A stretch of 64,000 nucleotides of DNA from positions 310,001 through 374,000 of the forward strand of contig JAAEQB010000120.1 of the NCBI GenBank assembly GCA_024231975.1. The letters are read 5' to 3'. The notes beneath the pieces are model-generated. The model had not been told where the DNA came from, searched no databases, and saw nothing but the letters and a program-made list of their open reading frames with translations. The first letter of the stretch is position 1, and every line of letters starts with the position of its first letter. A program made the position numbers and the translations under genes. This stretch comes from Allobosea sp. GTDB taxonomy: Bacteria; Pseudomonadota; Alphaproteobacteria; Rhizobiales; Beijerinckiaceae. Shown here piece by piece: positions 7,878 to 17,041 of this stretch.

Positions 7878-8657
7878 TCGCGCCGCAGCCAGCGCTCCCG
7901 GCAGCAATCGCGCCAGCCTGAAGCCCCAGGCTCGGGCGGCATGTGGTTCGCCAATCAGGTCCTGCCTGATCTCGATCAGCGCGTCGAGCAGGCCGCGGCG
8001 CGTGGCATGGCGGTCGATCGTGTCGCCCGGCAGGCCGCCGTTGTAGGGCTCGTTGTCGCCGACGATCAGATCGCCCTCCGCCTGCAGCGCCGCGATCAGC
8101 GCCTGCGCCAGCCGCCCTTCCCTGTCCCAGAGCACGCCGGCATGCCAGGGGCGCGGCACGCCCTTCCAGAACGGTGTAAACGAGTGCAGCGAGACGATCG
8201 CCGGCGGATGGCCGGCCGCGAGCGCCGCCTCGATCGCAGCATCGATCGCCGCATCGTAGGGAGCGTAATAGCGCGCGATCCGCTCGGCGATGCCGGCCTC
8301 GTCGATCCGGGCATTGCCCGGCACGATCGCGCCGTCCGAGATCCGCATCACCAGGGTCGGATCGTCGCGGCCACGATTGGGGTCGATCAGCAGGCGCGAG
8401 AAATTGCTGAGCACGGCGGGAGCGCCCAGCGCCTGCGCCATCGCGCGCGTCATCTCGGCCGCGCCGATATCATAGGCGATGTGGCGTTCGAGCTGCTGCG
8501 GCGGCAGGCCGAGCAGGCTGAGCTCGGCCGGGATCGCATTCGTCGCATGGTCGCACAGCAGCAGGATGCCCGTCGCCGGATCGCCGGGAATGATCTCGAC
8601 ATCGCCGGGCTGCCGCACCGGAACACCGCCCTGCAAGCCCTCGTCCGCACGCATCAT
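7860..8657 (-). CDS. N-formylglutamate amidohydrolase family protein
   Basis: Zinc-dependent amidohydrolase of the HutG/FGase family, which hydrolyses N-formylglutamate to glutamate and formate. LLLCDHATNAIP at residues 32-43 holds the first metal-site histidine, NFSRLLIDPNR and VSLHSFTPFW follow in order, and DRHATRRGLLDALIEIRQDL is the usual C-terminal signature. I start it at the double ATG (8657/8654), which has GAGG just upstream; the longer reading to 8816 runs into an intergenic repeat. No other histidine-degradation gene is nearby, so the substrate may be different. Its final five codons and stop lie in a perfect palindrome. Confidence 0.85.
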   Translation of the reverse strand: MMRADEGLQGGVPVRQPGDVEIIPGDPATGILLLCDHATNAIPAELSLLGLPPQQLERHIAYDIGAAEMTRAMAQALGAPAVLSNFSRLLIDPNRGRDDPTLVMRISDGAIVPGNARIDEAGIAERIARYYAPYDAAIDAAIEAALAAGHPPAIVSLHSFTPFWKGVPRPWHAGVLWDREGRLAQALIAALQAEGDLIVGDNEPYNGGLPGDTIDRHATRRGLLDALIEIRQDLIGEPHAARAWGFRLARLLPGALAAARDHVAF

Positions 8658-8765
8658 GACCTCGGACCACCCCGTCACATCGCGAGCTGCGCCCGCGCCG
8701 GCGCGGCATAGCGCGCTTTCGGCTTGCCCGGAACGGCGCGCGACAAGAATTCGCGCGACCACAAC

Positions 8766-8822
8766 ATCCTGGAACATATCCTGATCGCAAATGCGGTATC
8801 CACTTTCGCCGGACATGCTCTA
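8766..8822. repeat. Rhizobiales-type AGAGCAT repeat, copy 2
   Basis: Read on the minus strand this is TAGAGCATGTCCGG, then CGAAAGTGGATACCG, then CATTTGCGATCAGGA and TATG. It aligns in order with the copy at 7768-7820. It sits in the region between the divergent amidohydrolase and glycerate kinase genes. Confidence 0.65.
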
Positions 8823-8888
8823 GTAAGAGGCCGATAAGAGGCTAAGACGAAAGTCGATGCCACCAGCAGATTCGCACGGGGACGGCGC

Positions 8889-10196
8889 TTGGAGCAGCGG
8901 CAGGATGCAATCGCGGAGCGGCATCGGATCGCCCGCCGGATCTTCAACGCGGCCGTGGACAGAGCCCATCCGCGCAGCTGGCTCGCCGCGCATCTGCCGC
9001 CCCCGCCGCGCAACGGCCGCCTGATCCTGCTCGCCGCCGGCAAGGCCGCCGGCAGCATGACCCAGTTGGCGGAAGCCCATTACCTCGACACGCTGAAGCT
9101 CTCGCCGGACCGGTTCCTCGGCCATGCCGTCGCCCGCCACGGCTACGAGGCGCCGACCCGCCACATCCCGATGCTGGCCGCCGGCCATCCCGTGCCCGAC
9201 GAGGGCAGCATCGCCAGTGCGACGCGGGCGCTCGAGCTCGCCGCTTCGGCCACCGCCGACGATCTCGTCCTGGTGCTGCTCTCCGGCGGCGGCTCGGCCA
9301 ACTGGGTCGCGCCCGCTGGATCTCTGGCGCTCGCGGAGAAGCAGGCGGTCAACAAGGCGCTGCTGCGCTCCGGCGCGCCGATCGGCGAGATGAACATCGT
9401 CCGCAAGCGGCTCTCGCGCATCAAAGGCGGCCGGCTTGCGCTCGCCGCCACACCGGCGAAGCTGCTGACCCTCGCCGTTTCCGACGTGCCGCATGACGAC
9501 CCCGCCGCGATCGCCTCGGGCCCGACCGTGCCCGATCCGAGCACGATGGCCGATGCCCGCGCCATCGTCGCCCGCTATGGGTTGACGTTGCCTCCGGCCG
9601 CGCAGGCGCTGCTCGCCGACGATGCCAGCGAGACTCCGAAGCCCGGTGATCCCGCCTTCGCCGGCAGCGAATACCGCATCGTCGCCCGTCCGGCCGACGC
9701 CATCGCCGCGGCGGTGAAAGCCGCGGCTGAAGCGGGCTACGAGCCGATCGATCTCGGCCCCGATCTCGAAGGCGAGGCGCGCGACGTCGCTGCCGCCCAG
9801 GCCGCCCGTGCGCAGGAACTCAAGGCTGCCGGCCGCCGTGCCGCGCTGATCTCCGGCGGCGAGCTCACCGTCACCATCGCCGGCAATGGCCGCGGCGGGC
9901 CGAACCAGGAATTCGCACTGGCCCTGGCGATCGCTCTCGCCGGCGAGCCCGGCATCGTCGCGCTCTCCGGCGACACCGACGGCACCGATGGCGGCGGCGG
10001 CGAGGCGACCGACCCGGCCGGCGCGGTGATCGACGAGACGACGCTGGCGCGCGCCCGCGCTCTTGGTCTCGATCCTGCCCAATCGCTGGCCCAGAACGAC
10101 TCGACCGGTTTCTTCTCGGCTCTCGGCAACCTGTTGCAGACCGGCCCGACCCTGACCAATGTCAACGACTGCCGCGTGATTCTGATCGATCCATGA
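8889..10196 (+). CDS. ttuD: Glycerate 2-kinase (MOFRL family)
   Basis: Kinase phosphorylating D-glycerate to 2-phosphoglycerate, also called hydroxypyruvate reductase in older tartrate literature. The N-terminal domain has LLAAGKAAGSM, GHPVPDEGS and LVLLSGGGSANW; the C-terminal MOFRL domain has AALISGGELTVTI, GRGGPNQEFALALA and SGDTDGTDG. 435 residues is normal. The only start near the expected N-terminus is a TTG at 8889, so initiation is probably weak. Its stop overlaps the start of the DUF1036 gene (ATGA), and pyk follows: 2-phosphoglycerate would feed through enolase to PEP and pyruvate kinase. Confidence 0.92.
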   Translation: MEQRQDAIAERHRIARRIFNAAVDRAHPRSWLAAHLPPPPRNGRLILLAAGKAAGSMTQLAEAHYLDTLKLSPDRFLGHAVARHGYEAPTRHIPMLAAGHPVPDEGSIASATRALELAASATADDLVLVLLSGGGSANWVAPAGSLALAEKQAVNKALLRSGAPIGEMNIVRKRLSRIKGGRLALAATPAKLLTLAVSDVPHDDPAAIASGPTVPDPSTMADARAIVARYGLTLPPAAQALLADDASETPKPGDPAFAGSEYRIVARPADAIAAAVKAAAEAGYEPIDLGPDLEGEARDVAAAQAARAQELKAAGRRAALISGGELTVTIAGNGRGGPNQEFALALAIALAGEPGIVALSGDTDGTDGGGGEATDPAGAVIDETTLARARALGLDPAQSLAQNDSTGFFSALGNLLQTGPTLTNVNDCRVILIDP

Positions 10197-10639
10197 AACG
10201 GGCCATGAGCCGAAGCCGCTTTCTCCTTCCAGCGCTTGCCGCCGGGCTGCTCATGGCCGGCATCGGTCCGGCGCTCGCGGACCTGCGCATGTGCAACACG
10301 ACGGGCAGCCGCGTCGGCATCGCGCTCGGCTATCGCGATGCCCAGGGCTGGGTCACCGAAGGCTGGTGGAACCTGGCGCCGCGCGCCTGCGAGACCCTCC
10401 TGCGCGGCACGCTGGCGGCGCGCTTCTACTACGTCCATGCCGTCGACTACGACAAGGGCGGCGAGTGGACCGGCAAATCCGTCATGTGCACGCGCAACAA
10501 GGAATTCACCATCCGCGGCATCGAGGACTGCCTGGCGCGCGGTTATGAGCGCTCCGGCTTCTTCGAGGTCGACACTGGCGAGCAGAAGGGCTGGACGATC
10601 CAGCTCACCGACACGGCCGGCGCCGCGCCGCGTCCGTGA
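10193..10639 (+). CDS. DUF1036 domain secreted protein
   Basis: A 148-residue protein with a Sec signal peptide (MKRAMSRSRFLLPALAAGLL, cleaved near ALA-D at about 29). The mature part has DUF1036 features: LRMCNTTGSRVGIALGYRD, EGWWNLAPRAC, a tyrosine-rich FYYVHAVDYDKGGEW, and paired cysteines (MC, AC, MC, DC), suggesting a disulfide-stabilised periplasmic protein. No function is known to me. It overlaps the glycerate kinase stop by four bases and is 92 bases ahead of pyk; DUF1036 beside pyk is a recurring arrangement in Rhizobiales, as I recall. Confidence 0.85.
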   Translation: MKRAMSRSRFLLPALAAGLLMAGIGPALADLRMCNTTGSRVGIALGYRDAQGWVTEGWWNLAPRACETLLRGTLAARFYYVHAVDYDKGGEWTGKSVMCTRNKEFTIRGIEDCLARGYERSGFFEVDTGEQKGWTIQLTDTAGAAPRP

Positions 10640-10731
10640 TGCGGTGCAGCAAATCGCTTGCCCTAATCGTTTGAATCGGCGAGGCCTGCCGGAAGCAGGC
10701 CCAGATGAGCTTTTGAAGGGGGAATGACGTG

Positions 10732-12171
10732 ATGAGGCGGGAACGGCGGATCAAGATCATCGCGACGCTGGGGCCAGCCTCGTCCACTCCCGAGATGTGC
10801 GCCGCCCTGTTCAAGGCGGGCGTCGACGTCTTCCGCATCAATATGAGCCATACCCAGCGCGAGGACCTGCCTGCCAGGGTCGCGATGCTGCGCGGGCTGG
10901 AGAAGGAATTCCGCCGCCCGGTCGGCATCCTCGCCGATCTGCAGGGGCCGAAGCTGCGCGTCGGCCAGTTCGGCGGCGATGGCGGCGTGATGCTGGAGAA
11001 GGATGCCCGCTTCATCCTCGACGCCGACCCGGCGCCCGGAACGGTCAAGCGCGTGCACCTGCCGCATCCCGAGATCCTGTCGGCACTGGAGCCCGGCCAT
11101 CATCTCATCCTTGACGATGGCAAGATCCGCCTCGTCGTCGAGAAGGCTTCGCCGAAGCAGGCGGTGACCAAGGTGATCGTCGGCGGCCGGCTTTCCTCAC
11201 GCAAGGGCGTCAGCCTCCCCGACACCACGATCCCGGTCTCGGCCATGACCGAGAAGGACCGTTCCGACGCCGAAGCCGCGGCCGAGATCGGCGTCGACTG
11301 GATCGCAGCCTCCTTCGTGCAGCGGCCGGAGGACATGGCGGATCTGCGCAAGATCGTCCGGGGCCGGGCGCTGGCGCTCGCCAAGATCGAGAAGCCGCAG
11401 GCGGTGGCCCGGCTCGAGGAGATCATCGAGGCCTCCGACGCGATCATGGTGGCGCGCGGCGATCTCGGCGTCGAGATGCCGATCGAGAAGGTGCCGGGCA
11501 CGCAAAAGCGCATGACCCGCATGGCGCGGCGAATGGGCAAGCCGGTCGTGGTCGCAACCCAGATGCTGGAGAGCATGATCACCGCGCCGGTCCCGACCCG
11601 CGCCGAGGTCTCCGACGTCGCCACCGCCGTCTTCGAGGGCGCCGACGCCGTGATGCTCTCGGCCGAGAGTGCCGCCGGCCAGTATCCGATCGAGGCGGTC
11701 GCGATGATGAACCGCATCGCCGAGGAGGTGGAGAGCGAGTCGATCTATCGCTCCATCCTGGAATCGCAGAAGGCCGAGCCGGAGGCGACCGGCGCCGACG
11801 CCATCGCCAAGGCCGCGCACGAGATCGCCGACGCGCTCCATCTCAAGGCGATCGCCGCCTGGACTTCCTCGGGCTCGACCGCCTTCCGCATCGCCCGCGA
11901 GCGGCCGAACTCGACCGTAGTCGCGCTGACGCCGAACGCTGCCACGGCGCGCCGGCTCACTCTGGTCTGGGGCGTGCATTCGGTGGTGACCAAGGACGCC
12001 AGCGACGTCGACGACATGGCCTTCCGCGCCTGCAAGTTCGCGGTCCGCGAGGGTTTTGCATCCGAGGGCGACCGGCTGATCGTCGTCGCCGGCGTCCCCT
12101 TCGGCACGCCAGGCGCGACCAACATGGTCCGCATCGCCTTCGTCGCCAAGGAGCATGTCGAGCAAGCGTGA
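10732..12171 (+). CDS. pyk: Pyruvate kinase
   Basis: Final glycolytic enzyme, PEP + ADP to pyruvate + ATP. The order RIKIIATLGPASST, FRINMSHT, ILADLQGPKLRVG, then the active-site lysine in ALAKIEKPQA and MVARGDLGVE, and VATQMLESM marks a complete TIM-barrel with inserted B domain; the C-terminal domain ends the 479-residue protein. I prefer the ATG at 10732 (MRRERRIK) over the adjacent GTG at 10729; GAAGGGGGAA lies upstream. A small hairpin (GGCCTGC/GCAGGCC, 10683-10701) sits in the gap before it. A terminator follows at 12214. Confidence 0.96.
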   Translation: MRRERRIKIIATLGPASSTPEMCAALFKAGVDVFRINMSHTQREDLPARVAMLRGLEKEFRRPVGILADLQGPKLRVGQFGGDGGVMLEKDARFILDADPAPGTVKRVHLPHPEILSALEPGHHLILDDGKIRLVVEKASPKQAVTKVIVGGRLSSRKGVSLPDTTIPVSAMTEKDRSDAEAAAEIGVDWIAASFVQRPEDMADLRKIVRGRALALAKIEKPQAVARLEEIIEASDAIMVARGDLGVEMPIEKVPGTQKRMTRMARRMGKPVVVATQMLESMITAPVPTRAEVSDVATAVFEGADAVMLSAESAAGQYPIEAVAMMNRIAEEVESESIYRSILESQKAEPEATGADAIAKAAHEIADALHLKAIAAWTSSGSTAFRIARERPNSTVVALTPNAATARRLTLVWGVHSVVTKDASDVDDMAFRACKFAVREGFASEGDRLIVVAGVPFGTPGATNMVRIAFVAKEHVEQA

Positions 12172-12213
12172 GCGGACGCTTCGCTCGCGGCTGAGCGATC
12201 TCACCAATACGGC

Positions 12214-12245
12214 AACGCCCGGATCGCCATCGGTCCGGGCGTTTT
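12214..12245 (+). terminator. Terminator after pyk
   Basis: AACGCCCGGA pairs with TCCGGGCGTT around a 10-base loop, followed by TTTT. From here to 12379 the sequence becomes AT-rich (ATTATCAAGTAAATAAAG) and probably holds the promoter of the following transporter gene. Confidence 0.8.
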
Positions 12246-12379
12246 CCATTGTCTCAGCCGCCCCGAGGCTCGGCCTGCAAGTTCATAGAAATCCATTATC
12301 AAGTAAATAAAGATATTAAATTTTCGTTTTGAATACACTCCAGCTATCGTCCTGCAAAAGATGGTCCGGGGAGGGACGC

Positions 12380-13879
12380 ATGAGCGGCGAGGCAGTGAAG
12401 AGCTTAGGCTCCCCGGATTTCTCCGGCGGCACCGAGGCCGGCGGCGGCAAATCCGAATCTGTTCTGAAGAAGATCGGCGTCCCGCTCGCGATTGCTGTCT
12501 TCGCCTTGCTGTTGCTGATGCCGACACCGGCGGGCCTCAGCTATTCCGGCCAGAAGGCACTGGCGATCTTCTGCGCGGCCCTGACGCTCTGGGTCGCCGG
12601 CTCGATCCCGATCTACCTGACCTCGATGCTGGCGATCATCGCGCTGACCCTGACCGGGACGGTCAAGGAACGCGTCGCCTTCGAGACGCTCGGCTTCGAC
12701 GTGATCTGGCTGATGGTCTCGGCCTTCGTGCTGACCGCGGCGATGGTCAAGTCCAACCTCGCTCGCCGCTTCGCCCTCTGGATGATCACCTCCTTCGGCG
12801 GCACGCCGAAACGGACCCTGCTGGTCCTGATCTTCATCAATTTCGCGCTCGCCTTCTTCGTGCCCTCGACCACGGCGCGCGCCAGCCTGATGGTGCCGAT
12901 CTGCGTCATCCTGCTGGAGATCTATCGTGCCGTTCCCGGCCAGAGCAATTTCGGCCGGCTGATGATGCTGCTCGGCGTCCAGGCCGACGCCGTCGCCACC
13001 TCCGGCGTGATGACCGGCACCGCCGCCAACATGATCGCGGTGAAGTTCATCAAGGAGCAGGCCGGGACCGATATCGGCTACATGGACTGGCTGCTGGCGG
13101 CGATGCCCTCGGCGATCCTGACCATGCTGCTGACCTTCTTCGTCGGCCTGAGGCTGTTCGACTTCCGCGGCGAGAGCGGCTTCTCGGAGGGCATGGCCAA
13201 GCTCAAGGAGCAGCTCGCCGGCCTCGGCAAGCTCACCCTCCCCGAGAAGAAGGCGATGGTGATCTTCGTCCTGACGCTGCTGCTCTGGGCGACCGAGGAC
13301 TATCAGGAAGCCTGGTTCAACGGCTTCGGCATCTCCGTCTACATGACCGCCGTCATTGCCGCCACGCTCTGCCTCATGCCCGGGATCGGCCTGATCACCT
13401 GGAAGGAGGCCAACATCAAATGGGACCTGATGGTCTTCGCTGCCGGCGCCTACGCCGCCGGCAACGCCCTCGAATCCACCAAGGGCGCGCAGTGGATCAT
13501 CGGCAAGCTCGTCTATGGGCTCGGTCTCGAGACGATGACGCCGGCAACCGTCTATGTCGTCGTGATCTTCATGAGCATGCTCAGCCACATGATCTTCACC
13601 TCGAAGACCGTGCGCACCACGATCATGATTCCGGCCTTCATCGCGCTGGCCAAGACGCTCGGCATGAACCCGGTGACGCTCGCCCTCGCCGCGTCGTTCA
13701 CTCTGACCTACACGATCACCCTGCCGCCGCACTCGAAGGTCAACACGATCTACTTCGCGACCGGCTATTTCTCGGTGCTCGACCAGCTGAAATACGGCCT
13801 CATCACCTGCTTCATCGGCGCCGTCCTGATCTCGCTGTCGGTGTTCACCTGGTTCCGGCTGCTGGGCTACGGCCTCTGA
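12380..13879 (+). CDS. DASS-family (SLC13) anion/dicarboxylate symporter
   Basis: Inner-membrane transporter of the divalent anion:sodium symporter family, for dicarboxylates, tricarboxylates or sulfate. I start it at MSGEAVKSLG (ATG 12380, preceded by GGGGAGGGA). The 499 residues carry about a dozen hydrophobic helices, the first substrate/ion hairpin near FVPSTTARASLMVPI and the matching TGTAANMIAV, and in the second half FTSKTVRTTIMIPAF and LPPHSKVNTIYF. The classical SNT motif reads STT here, so the substrate is not predictable. It has its own promoter region and is followed by a histidine phosphatase gene 46 bases later. Confidence 0.85.
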   Translation: MSGEAVKSLGSPDFSGGTEAGGGKSESVLKKIGVPLAIAVFALLLLMPTPAGLSYSGQKALAIFCAALTLWVAGSIPIYLTSMLAIIALTLTGTVKERVAFETLGFDVIWLMVSAFVLTAAMVKSNLARRFALWMITSFGGTPKRTLLVLIFINFALAFFVPSTTARASLMVPICVILLEIYRAVPGQSNFGRLMMLLGVQADAVATSGVMTGTAANMIAVKFIKEQAGTDIGYMDWLLAAMPSAILTMLLTFFVGLRLFDFRGESGFSEGMAKLKEQLAGLGKLTLPEKKAMVIFVLTLLLWATEDYQEAWFNGFGISVYMTAVIAATLCLMPGIGLITWKEANIKWDLMVFAAGAYAAGNALESTKGAQWIIGKLVYGLGLETMTPATVYVVVIFMSMLSHMIFTSKTVRTTIMIPAFIALAKTLGMNPVTLALAASFTLTYTITLPPHSKVNTIYFATGYFSVLDQLKYGLITCFIGAVLISLSVFTWFRLLGYGL

Positions 13880-13925
13880 CGCTTCGACGAACCGCAGCCA
13901 ATCTCCCGACGACAGAGCCTGTTCA

Positions 13926-14531
13926 ATGAGACTGATCCTGCTTCGCCATGGCGAAACCCTCTGGAACACGCAGAAGCGGCTGCAGGGCCATGACGACTCG
14001 CCTCTCTCGCAGCGCGGCGTCGCCCAGGCGCAGGCGATCGCGCCGAGCCTGCGCACGCTCGCCCCGGCCAGGGTCGTCTCCTCCGATCTCGGCCGCGCCC
14101 GCCAGACGGCGCGGCTCGTCGGCCATGGCGATGCCGTGCTGGAGCCGCGCCTGCGCGAGCTCGACATGGGTGCCTGGACCGGTCGGGCCAAGGACGAACT
14201 GATCGCCAGCCAGCCCGACGACTACGCCGCCTGGCGCGCCGGCCGCCTGACCCCCGCCGGCGGCGAGAGCTGGCAGCAGTTCACGGCACGCATCCGCGAT
14301 GCGCTCGCCGACTGGGTCGGGCGCGGCGGCGGCGACCTCCTCGCCATCGTCCATAGCGGCGTCGTCCGCGCCGCCTGCAATGTGCTGCTCGGGCTCGCAC
14401 CGCACCAGATCCTGCCGGTGACGCCGGGCACGCTGACAATCTTCGATTTCGCCGACGGCAATGCGGCAGCGCCCCGGCTCGAAGCCTACAACCTAGGCGC
14501 TTTCACGCCCGATCCGGACGTGGCCGACTAA
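13926..14531 (+). CDS. Histidine phosphatase family protein
   Basis: Member of the phosphoglycerate mutase/phosphatase superfamily. The catalytic RHGE motif is at residues 7-10 (ILLRHGETLWN), the partner arginine in SSDLGRARQTA, Glu in LRELDMGAWTG, and the second histidine in AIVHSGVVRA near 143. 201 residues fits broad-specificity phosphatases (CobC/GpmB-like) better than cofactor-dependent mutase. It is probably co-transcribed with the preceding transporter. Its TAA stop overlaps the stop of the convergent LysR gene (CTAA shared). Confidence 0.88.
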   Translation: MRLILLRHGETLWNTQKRLQGHDDSPLSQRGVAQAQAIAPSLRTLAPARVVSSDLGRARQTARLVGHGDAVLEPRLRELDMGAWTGRAKDELIASQPDDYAAWRAGRLTPAGGESWQQFTARIRDALADWVGRGGGDLLAIVHSGVVRAACNVLLGLAPHQILPVTPGTLTIFDFADGNAAAPRLEAYNLGAFTPDPDVAD

Positions 14532-15442
14532 CGCAGCGCCGCGAACCGCCCCGGCAAGGGCTCGCTGACCAGGAGGTCGAGGAAGCGCGCCGTCGCGGGC
14601 GAAAGCAGCTTGCCGCGATGGTGCACGATCCTGATACCGCGCTCGAAACTGGCGCCCGCGACGGGAACCTCCGCCAGCAGGCCGGTGGCGATGTCCTGCG
14701 CCACCGCCATCCGGGAGACGATCGAGACGCCGAGGCCATGCATCACGCCCTGCTTGATCGCCTCCAGGCTGGAGATATGCATCTCCGGGCCGAGCCTGAT
14801 CCCGCTGCGGCGCATCCGCTCCATCAGAAACTGCCGCGTCGCCGAGGGCTCGGGCTTGATCAGGAAGGTTTCCTTCGCCAGTGCCTCCGGCGCGACCGCG
14901 CCACGCCCCGCCAGCGGGTGCCCCGGCGCCGTGATCAGCACCAGTTCGTCGCGGCAGAGGTCCCGGAACAGGAAACGCTGCGGGTCGAGCTCGATCTGGT
15001 CGGAGACGATCAGGAACTCGACGCTGTTGGCCTCGAGCCGGCGGATCAGCTCGGAGGAGGAGGCGATGTCGAGCTCGAAGGCGAGCTTCGGCGCAAGCTG
15101 CTTATGCCGGGCGATGATCGCCGGGACGAGGTAGACGCCGATGAAGTTGCTGGCACCAAAATGAATGGTGCCACTCAGCGGGTCGCCCATCTGGCGCAGA
15201 TGCTCGCGCGCCGCATCGAGCGCATTGACGACCTGCAGCGCATAGTCGCGGAAGGCCATGCCCTGCTGCGTCAGATGCATCCGCTTGGCGATCCGGTCGA
15301 ACAGCACCGCGTCGAGCTCCTGCTCGAGCATGCGGATGCGCATGGTCACGGCCGGCTGCGTGCAGTGCATCCTCCTGGCGGTCTCGGTGACGCTGAGGCA
15401 CTCCGCCAGCACCAGGAAAGCCTCGATCTGGTTGATGTTCAC
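14528..15442 (-). CDS. LysR-family transcriptional regulator
   Basis: LysR regulator of 304 residues from the GTG at 15442 (NINQIEAFLVLAECLS), where the family normally begins; an ATG at 15475 would add 11 residues but has no visible ribosome binding site. The helix-turn-helix is ECLSVTETARRMHCTQPAVT followed by MRIRMLEQELDAVLFDR. The substrate-binding half includes GTIHFGASNFIGVYLVPAI. The target is unknown; it is divergent from pncB and converges on the phosphatase gene. Two palindromes lie just upstream of it (see 15487). Confidence 0.88.
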   Translation of the reverse strand: MNINQIEAFLVLAECLSVTETARRMHCTQPAVTMRIRMLEQELDAVLFDRIAKRMHLTQQGMAFRDYALQVVNALDAAREHLRQMGDPLSGTIHFGASNFIGVYLVPAIIARHKQLAPKLAFELDIASSSELIRRLEANSVEFLIVSDQIELDPQRFLFRDLCRDELVLITAPGHPLAGRGAVAPEALAKETFLIKPEPSATRQFLMERMRRSGIRLGPEMHISSLEAIKQGVMHGLGVSIVSRMAVAQDIATGLLAEVPVAGASFERGIRIVHHRGKLLSPATARFLDLLVSEPLPGRFAALR

Positions 15443-15486
15443 CGGCTCGTCCCAATGGCTGCACGAAGCCGCCATCGTTGTTTATC

Positions 15487-15504
15487 GATTGGAGAAGATC
15501 AATC
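15487..15504. promoter_or_regulatory. LysR-type palindrome (T-N11-A class) between lysR and pncB
   Basis: GATTG-N8-CAATC lies 45 bases upstream of the LysR start. A second inverted repeat, GGGAT-N7-ATCCC, follows at 15506-15522. Both lie in the lysR/pncB divergent region and are plausible autoregulatory sites. Confidence 0.45.
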
Positions 15505-15629
15505 AGGGATGATTATGATCCCGCGCGAACCACCTGGACTGGAACGCCATTGCGTCGCCAGCCGCCATTCCCCTCGGCCCCGCCCTGCTCTACTGCTTGA
15601 TCCGTCCGTATCAGCAGCCAGCGACGCCC

Positions 15630-16934
15630 ATGGCCCTCACCGACATCGCCACCCGGACCTATAACCACTCCTGGCGGCTCGATCCGATCATTCGCAGCCT
15701 GCTCGACACCGATTTCTACAAGCTGCTGATGCTGCAGATGATCAGGAGCTTCCACCCGGAGGTGCAGGTCACCTTCGGCCTGATCAACCGCTCCAAACAG
15801 ATCCGGCTCGCCGACGTGATCGAGGAAGCCGAGCTGCGCGCGCAGCTCGACCATGCCCGCGGGCTGCGCTTCACCAAGAAGGAGCTGATCTGGCTCGCCG
15901 GCAACAGCTTCTACGGCAAGACCCAGATGTTCACGCCGGACTTCATCGCCTGGCTCGCCGAATTCCGCCTACCCGACTACGATCTGCGCAAGGTCGACGG
16001 CCAGTATGAGCTGACCTTCGCCGGCCCCTGGACCCATTCGATGATGTGGGAGATCCCGGCGCTCGCCATCGTCAACGAATTGCGCTCGCGCCAGGCGCTC
16101 AAGACCTGGGATCGCTTCGCGCTCGATGTGCTCTATGCCCGCGCCAAGTCGAAGCTCTGGGACAAGGTCGAGCGGCTGAAGAAGCTGCCGGACCTGCGTA
16201 TCTCCGATTTCGGCACGCGCCGCCGCCACGGCCATCTCTGGCAGCGCTGGTGCGTCGAGGCGCTGAAGGAGGGGCTGGGGCCGACCTTCACCGGCACCTC
16301 CAACGTCCTGCTCGCCATGGAGAACGATCTCGAAGCGATCGGCACCAACGCCCATGAATTGCCGATGGTGCTGGCCGCACTCGCCGACGGCGACGAGGAG
16401 CTGAAGCGCGCGCCCTATCGCGTCCTCGACGAATGGCGCCAGGTCTATGGCGGCAACCTCTTGATCGTGCTGCCGGACGCCTTCGGCACCACCGCCTTCC
16501 TGCGCGACGCGCCCGCTTGGCTCGCCGACTGGACGGGCTTTCGCCCCGACAGCGCCCCGCCGATCGAGGCCGGCGAGCAGATCATCGCCTGGTGGCAAGC
16601 CCAGGGCCGCGATCCCCGGAGCAAGCTGATCGTCTTCTCCGACGGCATGGACATCGATTCGATCGAGCAGTCCTACCATCATTTCCACGGGCGGGTCCGC
16701 ACCAGCTTCGGCTGGGGCACCAACCTGACCAACGACTTCGTCGGCTGCTCGCCGGTCGGCACGCCCGATCTCGACCCGATCTCGCTGGTCTGCAAGGTCG
16801 TCAGCGCCAATGGCCGCCCAGCGGTGAAGCTCTCCGACAATCCGAACAAGGCGACCGGCGACCCAGCCGAGATCGCGCGGTATCTGCGCGTGTTCGGTGG
16901 GGCGGACCGGAAGGCGAAGGCGGTGAGGGTGTAA
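15630..16934 (+). CDS. pncB: Nicotinate phosphoribosyltransferase
   Basis: NAD salvage enzyme converting nicotinate and PRPP to nicotinate mononucleotide with ATP. The start is ATG 15630 (MALTDIATRTYNH). The order LLDTDFYKLLMLQ, FGLINRSK, SDFGTRRRHG, FTGTSNVLLA, IVFSDGMDIDSI, FGWGTNLTND and a C-terminal LVCKV is that of PncB throughout. 434 residues matches the E. coli type I enzyme. The ribosome binding site is weak. It has no obvious operon partner. Confidence 0.95.
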   Translation: MALTDIATRTYNHSWRLDPIIRSLLDTDFYKLLMLQMIRSFHPEVQVTFGLINRSKQIRLADVIEEAELRAQLDHARGLRFTKKELIWLAGNSFYGKTQMFTPDFIAWLAEFRLPDYDLRKVDGQYELTFAGPWTHSMMWEIPALAIVNELRSRQALKTWDRFALDVLYARAKSKLWDKVERLKKLPDLRISDFGTRRRHGHLWQRWCVEALKEGLGPTFTGTSNVLLAMENDLEAIGTNAHELPMVLAALADGDEELKRAPYRVLDEWRQVYGGNLLIVLPDAFGTTAFLRDAPAWLADWTGFRPDSAPPIEAGEQIIAWWQAQGRDPRSKLIVFSDGMDIDSIEQSYHHFHGRVRTSFGWGTNLTNDFVGCSPVGTPDLDPISLVCKVVSANGRPAVKLSDNPNKATGDPAEIARYLRVFGGADRKAKAVRV

Positions 16935-17041
16935 GGCGGGCTTTCGCACGCCTGCTTTCAACCGACAGCGGGCGCTCTTGCGAACATCGCAACCCCGATG
17001 CCAAGCTTCCCGACTGGACGCCTGCGGGGAGAGAGCCGAGG

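Noticed and set aside
8660..8816. N-terminal extension of the amidohydrolase
   Set aside because: It reads into the AGAGCAT repeat at 8766-8822, whereas the double ATG at 8657/8654 has GAGG upstream.
12404..14191. 595-residue minus-strand open frame opposite the DASS transporter and phosphatase genes
   Set aside because: Asp/Gln/Arg/His-rich composition typical of antisense reading; the plus-strand genes are certain.
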